Assembly (NCBI GenBank): GCA_965243755.1
Contig: CBDEVW010000004.1
Coordinates: forward strand, 558,001 to 622,000
DNA: 64,000 nucleotides
Direction: 5' to 3'
DNA from: JANSWY01 sp965243755
GTDB lineage: Bacteria > Bacteroidota > Bacteroidia > Cytophagales > Cyclobacteriaceae
The position numbers were made by a program, and so were the translations under genes. The notes beneath the pieces were generated by a model. It saw only the letters and a list, made by a program, of their open reading frames with translations. It was not told the origin of the DNA and searched no databases. Below, piece by piece: positions 32,217 to 42,291 of the stretch (its first letter is position 1; every line of letters begins with the position of its first letter).

Positions 32217-32992
32217 TCAGTCATGCCTTTCATAATGCCACGGTCTGATTGACGGATAAATTCAATGATCTGGTTTCTTTCTTTATTCTCAGGTATGGAA
32301 GTCTCAATTTTTTCCAATGCCTGGGAAATGTTCAGGCCACTTTGATAAATTATGCGATAGATCTCCTGGATCTCTTCGATTCTCTCTGTGCTGTACCCAC
32401 GACGTTTCAGGCCAATAGAATTAACGCCACAAAAACTGATGGGCTCCCGACCAGCGGTACTGTAAGGTGGTACATCTTTTTTTACCAGTGATCCTCCGGA
32501 AACCATTACGTGTGCCCCGATTTTACTGAATTGATGTACGGCGGTCATGCCACTCAGAATAGCATATTCATCGATGATGCAATGTCCTGCCATTTGTACC
32601 GCATTGCCAATGATTGCCCGGTCACCAACTACACAATCATGAGCAATGTGTGCATAGGCCATGATGAGACAATGCTTGCCAACTACAGTTTTATATTTAT
32701 CTGCAGTGCCTCGACTGATGGTAACAAACTCCCTCACCGTAGTGTGGTCCCCGATTTCTGCAGTGGTCACTTCTCCGGCAAACTTCATGTCCTGTGGGAT
32801 GGCACTTATCACGGCCCCCGGGAATATTTTACAATTTTTACCTATTCGGGCACCTTCATTGATCACCGCATTCGCCCCGATCCAGGTTCCCTCACCAATG
32901 ATCGTATCCTTTTCGATGGTGGCGAATGGCGCTATGACCACACCAGGTGCAATTTGTGCTTCGGGATGTATGTTGGCCTGAAGTTGGGTCAT
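32213..32992 (-). CDS. lpxA: Acyl-ACP--UDP-N-acetylglucosamine O-acyltransferase
   Basis: A 259-residue left-handed beta-helix enzyme, the first step of lipid A synthesis. Hexapeptide repeats run through residues 8-185 (IHPEAQIAPGVVIAPFATIEKD). Family landmarks are FVTISRGT, the catalytic His in LIMAYAHIAHDC (about residue 125), and NAVQMAGHC. The C-terminal helical part is RGYSTERIEEIQEIYRIIYQ. Start and stop codons overlap with the lpxC/fabZ gene upstream (ATGA), which shows translational coupling. Confidence 0.97.
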   Translation of the reverse strand: MTQLQANIHPEAQIAPGVVIAPFATIEKDTIIGEGTWIGANAVINEGARIGKNCKIFPGAVISAIPQDMKFAGEVTTAEIGDHTTVREFVTISRGTADKYKTVVGKHCLIMAYAHIAHDCVVGDRAIIGNAVQMAGHCIIDEYAILSGMTAVHQFSKIGAHVMVSGGSLVKKDVPPYSTAGREPISFCGVNSIGLKRRGYSTERIEEIQEIYRIIYQSGLNISQALEKIETSIPENKERNQIIEFIRQSDRGIMKGMTE

Positions 32993-34383
32993 TGGTCTTT
33001 TTTAACGATCACAGCAGTCATGGTGCCTTCACAGACCAACTGATTGCCTACATAGCCCTGCCCTTTCATTTTAGCATATCCCCGGCGAATAGGAGCGAGC
33101 AATTGACATCTGATTACCAGTGTATCTCCCGGGATCACCATTTTTCGAAATTTAAATCCTTCAATGCCGGTAAAGTATGTCCAGTAATTTTCCGGATCAG
33201 GAACGGTGCTGAGGACAAGAATGCCACCCACCTGAGTCATCGCCTCTACCTGCAGTACACCAGGCATCACGGGATTGCCCGGGAAATGCCCCTGAAAGAA
33301 TGGCTCATTGGCTGTCACATTCTTCACTCCGGCCACCTGCTCATCATCCAGGTGAAATATTTTATCAATCAAAAGGAATGGATACCTGTGAGGTAATATT
33401 TTGGAGATGCTGTTGATGTCCATCACAGGAGGCAACTTGGGATCATAGGCAGGAACACTCAGGTTGGATGTTTCCTGTATCAGCTTTTTGATTTTTCTGG
33501 CAAATGCAATGTTGGCAGCATGTCCGGGTCTGGCCGCAAGAATCTGTGCTTTGAGGGGTTGTCCCACCAGTACCAGGTCACCAACCACATCAAGAAGTTT
33601 ATGTCTGGCAGGTTCATTGCTGTGTCGGAGCTCTACGTTGTTTAATATGCCTTCTTCCCGGATATCTACCCTTTCTTTATTAAAGAGCCTGGCCAGATCA
33701 TCCATTTCATGGTCCTCAATCTTACGATCTACGATCACAATCGCATTGTTCAGGTCACCACCTTTGATCAGATCATTTTTGTGAAGCATCTCCAACTCAT
33801 GCAAGAAACAGAAAGTTCGACTGGCGGCAATTTCCTCTTTGAAGTCGCTGATGTCATTCAGTGAAGCATGCTGACTGCCAAGAACCGGAGATTTGTAATC
33901 TACCATGACGGTTACTCGATAATCATCCAAGGGAAGTGCGGCGATTTCCACATCCCGGGTTTTATCCTGATAGAATATACCTTCCGGAACTTCAAAGAAA
34001 TTTCTTTGTGCATTTTGTTCTTCAAGCCCCACTTGCTCCAGGGCTTCTATGAATTTAATGGCGCTACCATCCATTATTGGTGGTTCCGGTCCATCAAGTT
34101 GAATTAAAATGTTATCGATTTGCAATCCAGCCAGTGCGGCTAAAGTATGCTCTACGGTATTGATGCGGGCACCATTCTTTTCCAGAGTGGTCCCTCGGGA
34201 TAAATCCACCACATGATCTACATCAGCCTCCACGATTGGTTGATCCTCCAGGTCAATACGTTGAAACTTGATCCCATGATTAGGTTTTGCCGGCACAAAC
34301 GTCATATTCACGTCCACTCCGGTATGTAACCCAACGCCAGATAGCGTGACTTTTTGCTTGATCGTATGTTGGTGTAAGTTCAT
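32989..34383 (-). CDS. lpxC/fabZ: Bifunctional LpxC deacetylase / FabZ dehydratase
   Basis: A 464-residue fusion typical of Bacteroidota. Residues 1-305 are LpxC: SGVGLHTG, the zinc His in NTVEHTLAAL (about residue 78) and the second zinc/catalytic group in ARHKLLDVVGDLVLVG. Residues about 318-464 are FabZ: ILPHRYPFLLID with the catalytic His and QGHFPGNPVMPGVLQVEAMTQ. LpxC commits UDP-acyl-GlcNAc to lipid A, and FabZ dehydrates 3-hydroxyacyl-ACP, the precursor both pathways share. The gene leads lpxA and the ABC ATPase. The 104-bp gap to the HD gene contains no lpxD. Confidence 0.97.
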   Translation of the reverse strand: MNLHQHTIKQKVTLSGVGLHTGVDVNMTFVPAKPNHGIKFQRIDLEDQPIVEADVDHVVDLSRGTTLEKNGARINTVEHTLAALAGLQIDNILIQLDGPEPPIMDGSAIKFIEALEQVGLEEQNAQRNFFEVPEGIFYQDKTRDVEIAALPLDDYRVTVMVDYKSPVLGSQHASLNDISDFKEEIAASRTFCFLHELEMLHKNDLIKGGDLNNAIVIVDRKIEDHEMDDLARLFNKERVDIREEGILNNVELRHSNEPARHKLLDVVGDLVLVGQPLKAQILAARPGHAANIAFARKIKKLIQETSNLSVPAYDPKLPPVMDINSISKILPHRYPFLLIDKIFHLDDEQVAGVKNVTANEPFFQGHFPGNPVMPGVLQVEAMTQVGGILVLSTVPDPENYWTYFTGIEGFKFRKMVIPGDTLVIRCQLLAPIRRGYAKMKGQGYVGNQLVCEGTMTAVIVKKDQ

Positions 34384-34487
34384 AGTAAGCCTGAAAAATC
34401 GATTGCAAATTTATATTTTCCTCTTCATATGGCGATGGCCAATATAGCATTAATTTGGTTAGGCCTTTTTGCCTTTTTAATTGCTGT

Positions 34488-35717
34488 TTAAACCCGAATG
34501 CTTTTAGGCCAACAGAGGTAATATTTAGTCACGATTTTGCTCATGGCTTTGATGTTGGGAAGGTCGGTGGCCTGGGCGACATCCACAATCTTCCCTGATT
34601 TGGTCAGTATATTAATCGACTGCCCTTTGCTCACATAGGCGGAATTGCTAATTTTCCCTTTGCCTACAAAGTATTTTGCTTCTTCCTCATTAAGCTCGTA
34701 CCTATTAGCAACACTTCTGACTAATTGGTCAATGTGTTTGGAGGCGTGTTCTTCATTGTCCAGCGAAATTTGAAATAACTGCCTGTTGAGCAACATTTCG
34801 CTGAGCAACGACAGCACATTGTCCTCATGTGTCGACCAGAATTTTAAGGCTCCCCAGATGTCATTGTCATCCAGTAAAGCAAATACCTCTATGATATCAG
34901 GATCTTCCAGAAAATCCTCAACCGTGATCTTTCTCTCCAGGAAAAACTTGAAAGCAGGTGTAGCAGGCAGGTCTATACCTTGTTCGGTTAGTTTACGGGC
35001 ACGTTTGATCGTCTCAATGAGCATTCTCTCTGCACTTACGGAGGTTTTGTGTAGATATACCTGCCAATACATCAGTCTTCGGGCACTCAGGAAGTTTTCA
35101 ATGCTGTAGATGGCTTTTTCTTCTACCACTATTTCGTCATTCACCAGGTTGAGCATTTTGATGATCCTGTCTGCACCAATCGTTCCTTCCTGAACTCCGG
35201 TGAAGAAACTGTCCCGCTTCAGGTAGTCGATCCTGTCTACATCCAGCTGGCTGGAAACCAGTTGATGTAAAAATGGGCGTTCGTAGGAGCCGGTGAATAT
35301 TTTTATGGCCAGGTCCAGTGCGCCATTAAACTGATCATTTAGCCTCTTGATCATCCTCACCGAGATGTCCTCATGTTTAATGCCCTTTAGTAAACTAAAC
35401 TCCAGGGTGTGCGAAAACGGGCCGTGACCAATATCATGTAATAAGATAGCCACCAGTGCAGCTTCATATTCTTCATTGCTGATGTCATGTCCTTTGCTTC
35501 TCAGGTTATCCAGCGTTAGGGTCATCAGGTGCATAGCGCCCAGGGCGTGGTGAAATCGTGTATGAAGTGCTCCGGGGTAAACAAATTCAGTTAAACCCAG
35601 TTGCTTGATCCGTCTTAATCGTTGGAAGTAAGGATGATTGATGATATCAAATATTAATCCGCTGTGGATCGTTATGAACCCGTATACAGGATCATTGAAG
35701 ATTTTCTTTTTATTCAA
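34488..35717 (-). CDS. HD-domain phosphohydrolase
   Basis: A 409-residue protein with the HD superfamily metal motif: TRFHHALGAMHL, then LLHDIGHGPFSHTLE (HD near residues 93-94), and a distal Asp in SSQLDVDRIDYLKRDS. This form resembles dNTP triphosphohydrolase-like proteins (YdhJ type). Members hydrolyse nucleotides, and the substrate here is not known. It is divergent from porX with about 50 bp between start codons, and lies upstream of lpxC/fabZ on the same strand. Confidence 0.9.
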   Translation of the reverse strand: MNKKKIFNDPVYGFITIHSGLIFDIINHPYFQRLRRIKQLGLTEFVYPGALHTRFHHALGAMHLMTLTLDNLRSKGHDISNEEYEAALVAILLHDIGHGPFSHTLEFSLLKGIKHEDISVRMIKRLNDQFNGALDLAIKIFTGSYERPFLHQLVSSQLDVDRIDYLKRDSFFTGVQEGTIGADRIIKMLNLVNDEIVVEEKAIYSIENFLSARRLMYWQVYLHKTSVSAERMLIETIKRARKLTEQGIDLPATPAFKFFLERKITVEDFLEDPDIIEVFALLDDNDIWGALKFWSTHEDNVLSLLSEMLLNRQLFQISLDNEEHASKHIDQLVRSVANRYELNEEEAKYFVGKGKISNSAYVSKGQSINILTKSGKIVDVAQATDLPNIKAMSKIVTKYYLCWPKSIRV

Positions 35718-35766
35718 AATCTGTTCCTTTTATTTTTACTTTCAATCTAAAGTTAGATATTCCTAC

Positions 35767-37317
35767 ATGCAAAACTATAATATTCTCTGGGCCGACGATG
35801 AAATTGACTTGCTCAAACCACATATTTTATTTCTCAATAACAAAGGATTTGATGTAACGCCGGTGAATAGTGGTGCAGATGCCCTTCAGGAAATTGATCA
35901 CAGTACCTTTGATATTGTGTTTCTGGATGAGAATATGCCAGGGATGACCGGTTTGGAAACCCTCAATTATATTAAATCGACGCATCCCAATATTCCGGTG
36001 GTGATGATCACTAAAAGTGAAGAAGAATACATTATGGAAGAGGCAATAGGGGCAAAGATTGCCGATTATCTCATCAAGCCCTTAAACCCCAATCAGATAC
36101 TCCTGTCTATCAAGAAAATATTGGATAATCGCAGGATCATTGCGGAGAAGACCAATATGGGCTATCAGCAGGATTTCAGGAAACTGAGTATGGCTTTTTC
36201 AGATGATATGGATTTTGAGGAGTGGGCAGAGATTTATAAAAAACTGGTTTACTGGGACATAGAAATAGACAATTCTCAGGACAAGAGTATGGCTGACATC
36301 CTTAAAGATCAGAAGGCTGAGGCTAATGCTTATTTTTCCCGGTTTATTCAGGAAAATTATGAGGATTGGTTGAATGATCCGGATATCAGGAGACCCGTAA
36401 TGTCGCACAACCTGATGTCAAAAAAGGTTTTCCCGTTGCTAGGTGAGGAACCTGTATTTTTTATTGTTATTGATAATCTACGATACGATCAGTGGGAAAT
36501 TATTGAACCAGAGGTGGCTAACCTATTTAGTATCACTTCTGAAGATTTTTACTATTCCATTCTGCCAACTACAACAGCTTATGCCCGAAATGCCATTTTT
36601 TCAGGCATGCTTCCTAGTGAAATGGAAAAATATCATCCTGACATATGGGTAGGAGAGGACGTGGATGAAGGGAAGAACAACTACGAAAGTGAATTCCTGG
36701 AACGGCAGTTGAAAAAAGAAAGGATCGATGCGAGGTTTAGTTATCATAAGATCATCAGGGCTCATGAAGGGAGGAATTTGCTGGACAATTTCAATAACCT
36801 CTTGAATAACCAATTGAATGCCATTGTATTTAATTTCGTCGATATGCTTTCTCATGCAAGGACAGATCTGCAAATGATAAGAGAACTTGCTCCAGACGAA
36901 TCCGCTTACCGATCATTAACCATGTCGTGGTTTACTCACTCCTCGCTTTACGATCTATTAACCGCACTGGCATCACAAAAGGTGAAAGTAGTGATTACCA
37001 CCGATCATGGTACAATTAGGGTAAAACGACCATTTAAAATTGTTGGTGACCGCAATACCAATACAAACCTTCGCTATAAGCAGGGCAAGAACCTGGCTTT
37101 TAAGGATGAGAATGTATTCAGTTGCAAAAAGCCAGAATCATTGTTTTTGCCCAAAGTGAATGTGTCTACCTCCTATGCATTCGCCATTGAAGATTACTTC
37201 TTTGCCTATCCGAATAATTACAACCATTACGTCAATTATTATAAAGATACCTTTCAGCATGGAGGCATAAGCCTGGAGGAAATCATAGTGCCAATAGTTA
37301 CATTAGATCCGAAATAA
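35767..37317 (+). CDS. porX: PorX response regulator with PglZ phosphatase domain
   Basis: A 516-residue two-domain protein. The receiver domain (1-120) has the acidic pair in LWADDEIDLL, phospho-acceptor Asp54 in VFLDENMPGMTG, and conserved Lys in YLIKPLNP. The C-terminal PglZ/alkaline-phosphatase-like domain shows FIVIDNLRYDQWEII, PTTTAYARNAIFSGMLP, NFVDMLSHAR and ITTDHGTIRV, the metal-binding set. PorX with PorY regulates type IX secretion genes and has phosphodiesterase activity on oligonucleotides. The ATG at 35767 starts the receiver fold. It leads an operon with tsaE (1-bp overlap) and ald. Confidence 0.95.
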   Translation: MQNYNILWADDEIDLLKPHILFLNNKGFDVTPVNSGADALQEIDHSTFDIVFLDENMPGMTGLETLNYIKSTHPNIPVVMITKSEEEYIMEEAIGAKIADYLIKPLNPNQILLSIKKILDNRRIIAEKTNMGYQQDFRKLSMAFSDDMDFEEWAEIYKKLVYWDIEIDNSQDKSMADILKDQKAEANAYFSRFIQENYEDWLNDPDIRRPVMSHNLMSKKVFPLLGEEPVFFIVIDNLRYDQWEIIEPEVANLFSITSEDFYYSILPTTTAYARNAIFSGMLPSEMEKYHPDIWVGEDVDEGKNNYESEFLERQLKKERIDARFSYHKIIRAHEGRNLLDNFNNLLNNQLNAIVFNFVDMLSHARTDLQMIRELAPDESAYRSLTMSWFTHSSLYDLLTALASQKVKVVITTDHGTIRVKRPFKIVGDRNTNTNLRYKQGKNLAFKDENVFSCKKPESLFLPKVNVSTSYAFAIEDYFFAYPNNYNHYVNYYKDTFQHGGISLEEIIVPIVTLDPK

Positions 37318-37748
37318 TGAATTTGACAGTTCGTGAATTAAGTGAGTTGCCTAGTACTGCCAGGAAATTGCTTGAAGAATATGGCGATTACAATATCTGG
37401 TTGTTTTATGGTGAAATGGGAGCAGGGAAGACTACACTCATCAAAGAAATATGTGGTGCCAGAGATGTAGTTGATAATATTAGCAGTCCCACATTTTCCA
37501 TTGTAAATGAATACTGGACCTCAACTGATGAAACCATCTATCATTTTGATTTTTACAGGATTGAGGACCAAAAGGAAGCCATTGATATAGGATTGGATGA
37601 GTATTTTTACTCTGGAGATCTGTGCCTAGTAGAATGGCCCGAAAGAATCCCTTCACTAATTCCTGATGATTACCTGGAAATAAATATTAAATTAGGGGAT
37701 AATAACCAACGTATATTATCCATAATACCACATGGTGGAGAAAATTAA
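37317..37748 (+). CDS. tsaE: tRNA t6A synthesis ATPase TsaE
   Basis: A 143-residue P-loop protein required for threonylcarbamoyl-adenosine-37 formation in tRNAs. Walker A is GEMGAGKTTLIKEI, followed by NISSPTFSIVNEY, IYHFDFYRIED and CLVEWPERIPSLIP, all family motifs. It overlaps porX by one base and the next gene by 17 bp, which indicates one coupled operon. TsaB, C and D are not in the window. Confidence 0.95.
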   Translation: MNLTVRELSELPSTARKLLEEYGDYNIWLFYGEMGAGKTTLIKEICGARDVVDNISSPTFSIVNEYWTSTDETIYHFDFYRIEDQKEAIDIGLDEYFYSGDLCLVEWPERIPSLIPDDYLEINIKLGDNNQRILSIIPHGGEN

Positions 37749-38955
37749 GTCCGAAGTAGAATCTCTTGCGAAAGGAGCACTTTATCCGCAGGAAGCGTTA
37801 GTTAAATTGAAGGAAAGCAAGGGTGAGCTATTCATAGGTGTGCCAAAAGAGACTTCACATCAGGAAAACAGGGTGTCCCTTAAGCCGGAATCCGTGGGAG
37901 TGCTTACCAGCAATGGTCACAAAGTATGGGTAGAAACCGGGGCTGGAGTTTCTTCTAATTATTCTGATCAGGAGTACAGCGAAGCAGGAGCAAAGATTGT
38001 CTATAATAATAAGGAGATTTTTCAAGCCAATATTGTTCTGAAAGTTGAACCTCCCACTCTGGAAGAAATCGAATTGATGAAAGAGGGGATAACGGTTATC
38101 TCAGCCTTTCAATCGGGCAGTCAGACTACTGATTTTATCATTGCCCTGAATAAGAAAAAAATTACCGCGCTTGCATATGAATTCATTGAGGATAAGGTAG
38201 GTGGTTTGCCTTTAGTTCGGGCAATGAGCGAAATTGCAGGAAGTACCGTGATGTTGATCGCTGCGGAGTATTTGAGCAATAGTACGATTGGTCAGGGTAT
38301 CATTCTGGGGGGGATAACTGGTGTTCCGCCAACAAAAGTGGTCATCCTTGGGGCTGGAACAGTCGCTGAATATGCTGCCAGGGCCGCATTGGGATTGGGT
38401 GCAGATATAGCTGTTTACGACAATCACGTTTACAAACTGAGAAGATTAAAACATGCCCTTGGGCACCAGGTCCATACTTCTACCATTGATAATGCCGCTT
38501 TGACTAAGTCTTTGGTGGAAGCAGATGTGGTTATTGGAGCCATCAGGGCTGAGAAAGGAAAAAACCTTTGTGTCGTTACCGAAGAAATGGTATCACAAAT
38601 GAAAGCAGGAGCAGTGATCATCGATGTGAGCATAGATCAGGGGGGTTGTATTGAAACTTCCTCTATCACAACACACAAGAAACCTGTTTTCACCTCTTAT
38701 GACGTGATTCATTATTGTGTCCCAAACATTGCCAGCCGCGTATCGCGTACTGCCACCAATGCCCTCAGCAACATATTCACCCCAATTTTGCTACAAATTG
38801 CAGATTCAGGAGGGGTCGAGGATATGATCTTTAGTCACAAGTGGTTTATGAAAGGCGTGTATTGTCACAGAGGAAGCCTTACAAATGTACACCTGGCAAG
38901 AAAGTACAACTTAAGATACAAAGACCTCAACCTGCTGATAGCAGCCAGGTTTTAA
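37732..38955 (+). CDS. ald: Alanine dehydrogenase
   Basis: A 407-residue NAD-dependent enzyme interconverting alanine and pyruvate plus ammonia. The N-terminal AlaDH/PNT domain carries IGVPKETSHQENRVSL, with the substrate-binding Arg and Lys. The Rossmann domain is KVVILGAGTVAEYAARAALGLGADIAVYD. It has a roughly 30-residue extension before the usual start (MVEKIKSEVESLAKGALYPQ), as in other Bacteroidota forms. The catalytic region VIIDVSIDQGGCIETS is intact. It closes the porX-tsaE-ald operon and overlaps the convergent META-like gene by 4 bp. Confidence 0.95.
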   Translation: MVEKIKSEVESLAKGALYPQEALVKLKESKGELFIGVPKETSHQENRVSLKPESVGVLTSNGHKVWVETGAGVSSNYSDQEYSEAGAKIVYNNKEIFQANIVLKVEPPTLEEIELMKEGITVISAFQSGSQTTDFIIALNKKKITALAYEFIEDKVGGLPLVRAMSEIAGSTVMLIAAEYLSNSTIGQGIILGGITGVPPTKVVILGAGTVAEYAARAALGLGADIAVYDNHVYKLRRLKHALGHQVHTSTIDNAALTKSLVEADVVIGAIRAEKGKNLCVVTEEMVSQMKAGAVIIDVSIDQGGCIETSSITTHKKPVFTSYDVIHYCVPNIASRVSRTATNALSNIFTPILLQIADSGGVEDMIFSHKWFMKGVYCHRGSLTNVHLARKYNLRYKDLNLLIAARF

Positions 38956-39353
38956 TCCTCAACTCTGATCATTTTGATTGACTTGCTTTTGGAGTGATCT
39001 GAAAGTACCAGTACTTCTCCATTGAGTTGGTAAGCACTCATTTTTTCAAACGCCACAAGGAATTCTCTGGACAATTCTGAATCTTTCATTTTGGTTGACA
39101 TCAGACCATTGATGGCTATTTCCTTACGGGATTTAAGATCAAATAGTCCCGAAAACAGGTTTTTCTTAGTGTTTCCGGTGAACTTACCAATTTTGCCTTC
39201 AGTAGCAAATACGACCTTTATTGGTTCCTGAACCTGAATAGAATTACCGTTGATTGTAATCTCTTTTAGTTTCCAGGTTCCCACCAATGCTTCTTCGCTT
39301 ACACCTATTCCCATGCTTAGACTCAGGCAAATGCCTAAAACGATACTTTTCAT
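38952..39353 (-). CDS. Exported META/lipocalin-like small protein
   Basis: A 133-residue protein with a signal peptide (MKSIVLGICLSLSMGIGVS) and the phrase ALVGTWKLKEITINGNSI, a common opening of lipocalin-like and META-fold domains. The remainder is predicted to form beta strands and ends in SKSIKMIRVED. Nothing in the sequence indicates its ligand. It stands alone between the ald and valS genes, converging on ald with a 4-bp overlap. Confidence 0.65.
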   Translation of the reverse strand: MKSIVLGICLSLSMGIGVSEEALVGTWKLKEITINGNSIQVQEPIKVVFATEGKIGKFTGNTKKNLFSGLFDLKSRKEIAINGLMSTKMKDSELSREFLVAFEKMSAYQLNGEVLVLSDHSKSKSIKMIRVED

Positions 39354-39441
39354 AACTTAGATTTTTGTAAAGACAGTAAAAATTACTTTTTGGTTGTCAA
39401 GTACTAATTTTTGCCTGGTGATTTGTAATGAAGTCGCAATA

Positions 39442-42120
39442 TTACTGCAAATTTGCTAAACTTTCTTTGAGTTTTTTGATTTTCTCTTCAGCGTCAGCTT
39501 TCTTTTTCTGTTCCATTTCCACTACTTTGGCAGGAGCGCCATTCACAAATTTCTCATTGCCCAGCTTTTTCATTACTGAGTTCAGGAAGCCTTCTGTGTA
39601 GTCTATTTCCTTTTGAATCTCCTCTTTTTCTTTTTCTACATCCAGTGAGCCCTCTACAGGTACAAAGAACTCGTCATTCTTCACGATAAAGGTAAATGCT
39701 CCCTCTATTTTTTCAGCAACGACTTCAATGTCAGAGACATTGGCCATTTTTTTGATGACTTCTGCATATTGCTGATACATCGGGGTATTGTCACTTTTTA
39801 CTTTGAGCTCCAGAATTTCTTTCGGACTTATTCCTTTGGAATTTCTAAGGTTTCTGATGGCTGTAACAGACTCAGTTACTATCTGAAGTTCGCCGATTAC
39901 TTTCTCGTTGATGTTCCCCTGCTTGGGCCATTCGGCAATCATTAATGAGTCTTCTTCATTTCTATCCCTGATTTTATGCCATAATTCTTCTGTAATGAAA
40001 GGCATAAATGGGTGAAGAAGCTTAAGTACTTTCTCAAAAAGCGCTACTGACTGATCGTATGTATATTGATCAATTGGGTCTCCGTAATTTGGTTTTACCA
40101 TTTCAAGGTACCAACCGCAGAAATCGTCTTTGGTCAGTTTGTACAGCGTCATTAACGCATCAGAAATTCTAAATTTAGAGAAATGGTCCTCAATCTCCTG
40201 GATGGCCTTATTGATGATTGAATCACACCATTCAAAAGCAATTTCATTTTCTTCATTTTTGCCTTCTTTCACCTCCCATCCTTTTACAAGTCGGAACGCA
40301 TTCCAGATCTTATTGGCAAATGCATATCCCTGCTCAACCAGCTTAATGTCAAACAAAAGGTCATTTCCAGCTGGTGAAGAGAACAACATACCAGTACGCA
40401 CAGCGTCAGCACCATGCTCCGCGATCAAATCTAAAGGATCCGGGGAATTGCCCAGAGACTTGGACATCTTTCTTCTTTGCTTATCCCTTACAATACCTGT
40501 CAGATAGACATTGTTGAATGGCTTATCTCCTTTGTATTCGTAACCGGCAATGATCATTCTCGCTACCCAGAAGAAAAGGATTTCTGGTGCAGTTACCAGG
40601 GTGTTTGTTGGGTAGTAGTAGTCCAGTTCACTGTTTGCACCATCGATGATTTTACCGGTTTCTTTATCAAAATACTCATCTTTAAAGCCATTGAAAACTG
40701 CGGTTGGGAATAACCATGAAGAAGCCCAGGTATCCAGCACATCTTCATCCTGCTTCAAGTCGCTTGCCTGAAGATTGGCATTTCCAGATTTGTCTCTTGC
40801 CAGTGCTACCGCTTCATCGATCGATTCTGCTACTACAAAATCATGCTCTCCTTCACCGTAGTAATAGGCTGGAATTCTTTGTCCCCACCACAACTGTCTT
40901 GAGATACACCAGTCCCTTACATTTTCCATCCAGTGGTTGTAGGTATTCTTAAATTTGGATGGGTATAGTAATATTTCGTCATCCATTACTGCCTGGTGGG
41001 CCCGACGCGAAATTTCCTTCATTTTAATGAACCACTGTAGCGACAGCTTAGGCTCGATAACAGTATTTGTTCGTTCTGATCTACCAATTCTGGTGGTGAA
41101 CTCTTCCTCTCCAACCAACAAACCTGCTTCCTGTAGGTCTTTTACAATAACTTTTCTCGCTTTGAATCGCTCCATGCCATAGTAAGGAGGCCACTCGCAC
41201 AATTCATTAAGTGTTCCGTCTTCATTGATGGTATCTATTACTTTCAGGTTGTGACGCAATCCGATTTCATAGTCATTGGGATCATGAGCAGGTGTTACTT
41301 TCAGGCAGCCAGTACCAAAATCCAATTCCACATAATCATCTCCGATAATTGGAATTTCTCTGTTGATAAAAGGTACCAGTGCGGTTTTACCAATCAAATG
41401 TTTGAACCGATCGTCTTTCGGATTGACAGCAATGGCTGTATCGCCAAGGATTGTTTCAGGGCGTTGTGTAGCAATTACAACCGTTTCCTCACTGTCTTTG
41501 ATGGCGTATCTGACTTTATAAAGTATGGATATTTCACCACCTTCCTTATAGATCACTTCTTCATTTGAAACTGCAGTTTTTGCCTCAACATCCCAGTTGA
41601 TCATTCTCAATCCTCTGTAGATGTATCCTTTATTGTACAGGTCTACAAAAACACGGATTACGGCTTTATAGTAATCCTCATCCATAGTAAAGCTGGTCCG
41701 ATCCCAATCGCAGGATGCACCTAGCTTTTTAAGCTGTTCCAGGATAATGCCACCGTACTTTTCTTTCCAATCCCACGCATGCTTCAGGAAATCCTCTCTG
41801 GATAGGTCACTTTTTTTGATGCCTTTCTCCCTCAACATCTTTACAACCTTAGCTTCTGTGGCAATGGATGCATGATCTGTTCCAGGCACCCAGCATGCTT
41901 CTTTTCCTTCCATCCGTGCCTTTCTGATCAGGATGTCCTGGATGGTGTTGTTCAGCATGTGTCCCATGTGAAGTACTCCGGTGACATTGGGAGGAGGAAT
42001 AACAATGCTATATGGCTCTTTATCAGGATTTGGAGTGGACTTGAAAAGTTTGTTGTCCAACCAATATTGATACCATTTGTCTTCTACTTCTGCCGGATTA
42101 TATTTTGTACTCAGGGACAT
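39442..42120 (-). CDS. valS: Valyl-tRNA synthetase
   Basis: An 892-residue class I synthetase. The ATP-binding HIGH-type motif is HMGHM in NVTGVLHMGHMLNN (about residue 47), the KMSKS motif is RRKMSKSLGN, and the valine-specific editing domain lies between (WVPGTDHASIATE and the TQRPETILGDTA threonine-rich stretch). The C-terminal coiled coil that grips the tRNA ends in KKLKESLANLQ. The ATG at 42120 fits; an in-frame upstream start at 42153 adds 11 basic residues not expected in the family. No T-box or other leader is visible. Confidence 0.97.
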   Translation of the reverse strand: MSLSTKYNPAEVEDKWYQYWLDNKLFKSTPNPDKEPYSIVIPPPNVTGVLHMGHMLNNTIQDILIRKARMEGKEACWVPGTDHASIATEAKVVKMLREKGIKKSDLSREDFLKHAWDWKEKYGGIILEQLKKLGASCDWDRTSFTMDEDYYKAVIRVFVDLYNKGYIYRGLRMINWDVEAKTAVSNEEVIYKEGGEISILYKVRYAIKDSEETVVIATQRPETILGDTAIAVNPKDDRFKHLIGKTALVPFINREIPIIGDDYVELDFGTGCLKVTPAHDPNDYEIGLRHNLKVIDTINEDGTLNELCEWPPYYGMERFKARKVIVKDLQEAGLLVGEEEFTTRIGRSERTNTVIEPKLSLQWFIKMKEISRRAHQAVMDDEILLYPSKFKNTYNHWMENVRDWCISRQLWWGQRIPAYYYGEGEHDFVVAESIDEAVALARDKSGNANLQASDLKQDEDVLDTWASSWLFPTAVFNGFKDEYFDKETGKIIDGANSELDYYYPTNTLVTAPEILFFWVARMIIAGYEYKGDKPFNNVYLTGIVRDKQRRKMSKSLGNSPDPLDLIAEHGADAVRTGMLFSSPAGNDLLFDIKLVEQGYAFANKIWNAFRLVKGWEVKEGKNEENEIAFEWCDSIINKAIQEIEDHFSKFRISDALMTLYKLTKDDFCGWYLEMVKPNYGDPIDQYTYDQSVALFEKVLKLLHPFMPFITEELWHKIRDRNEEDSLMIAEWPKQGNINEKVIGELQIVTESVTAIRNLRNSKGISPKEILELKVKSDNTPMYQQYAEVIKKMANVSDIEVVAEKIEGAFTFIVKNDEFFVPVEGSLDVEKEKEEIQKEIDYTEGFLNSVMKKLGNEKFVNGAPAKVVEMEQKKKADAEEKIKKLKESLANLQ

Positions 42121-42291
42121 CTGTCTAATACCTTTTAATTTTTGAATCCGCAAAGCTAAAATATCTGCCCATGATAAGTAAGGGAATTATTAGTTTTTGA
42201 ATCTTTTCTGTAAAGGTTCATGGCAGTCACGATTGTATTTAAACCAAATTTTCCCTAGTTTGAACAGAAACCAACTTTAATTTTTTCTATT

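Noticed and set aside
34429..34491. A 20-residue hydrophobic peptide (MAMANIALIWLGLFAFLIAV) on the plus strand between HD and lpxC genes
   Set aside because: It is antisense to its surroundings, ends within the 3' end of the HD gene, and overlaps an AGGC/GCCT hairpin. Chance is more likely than a gene.
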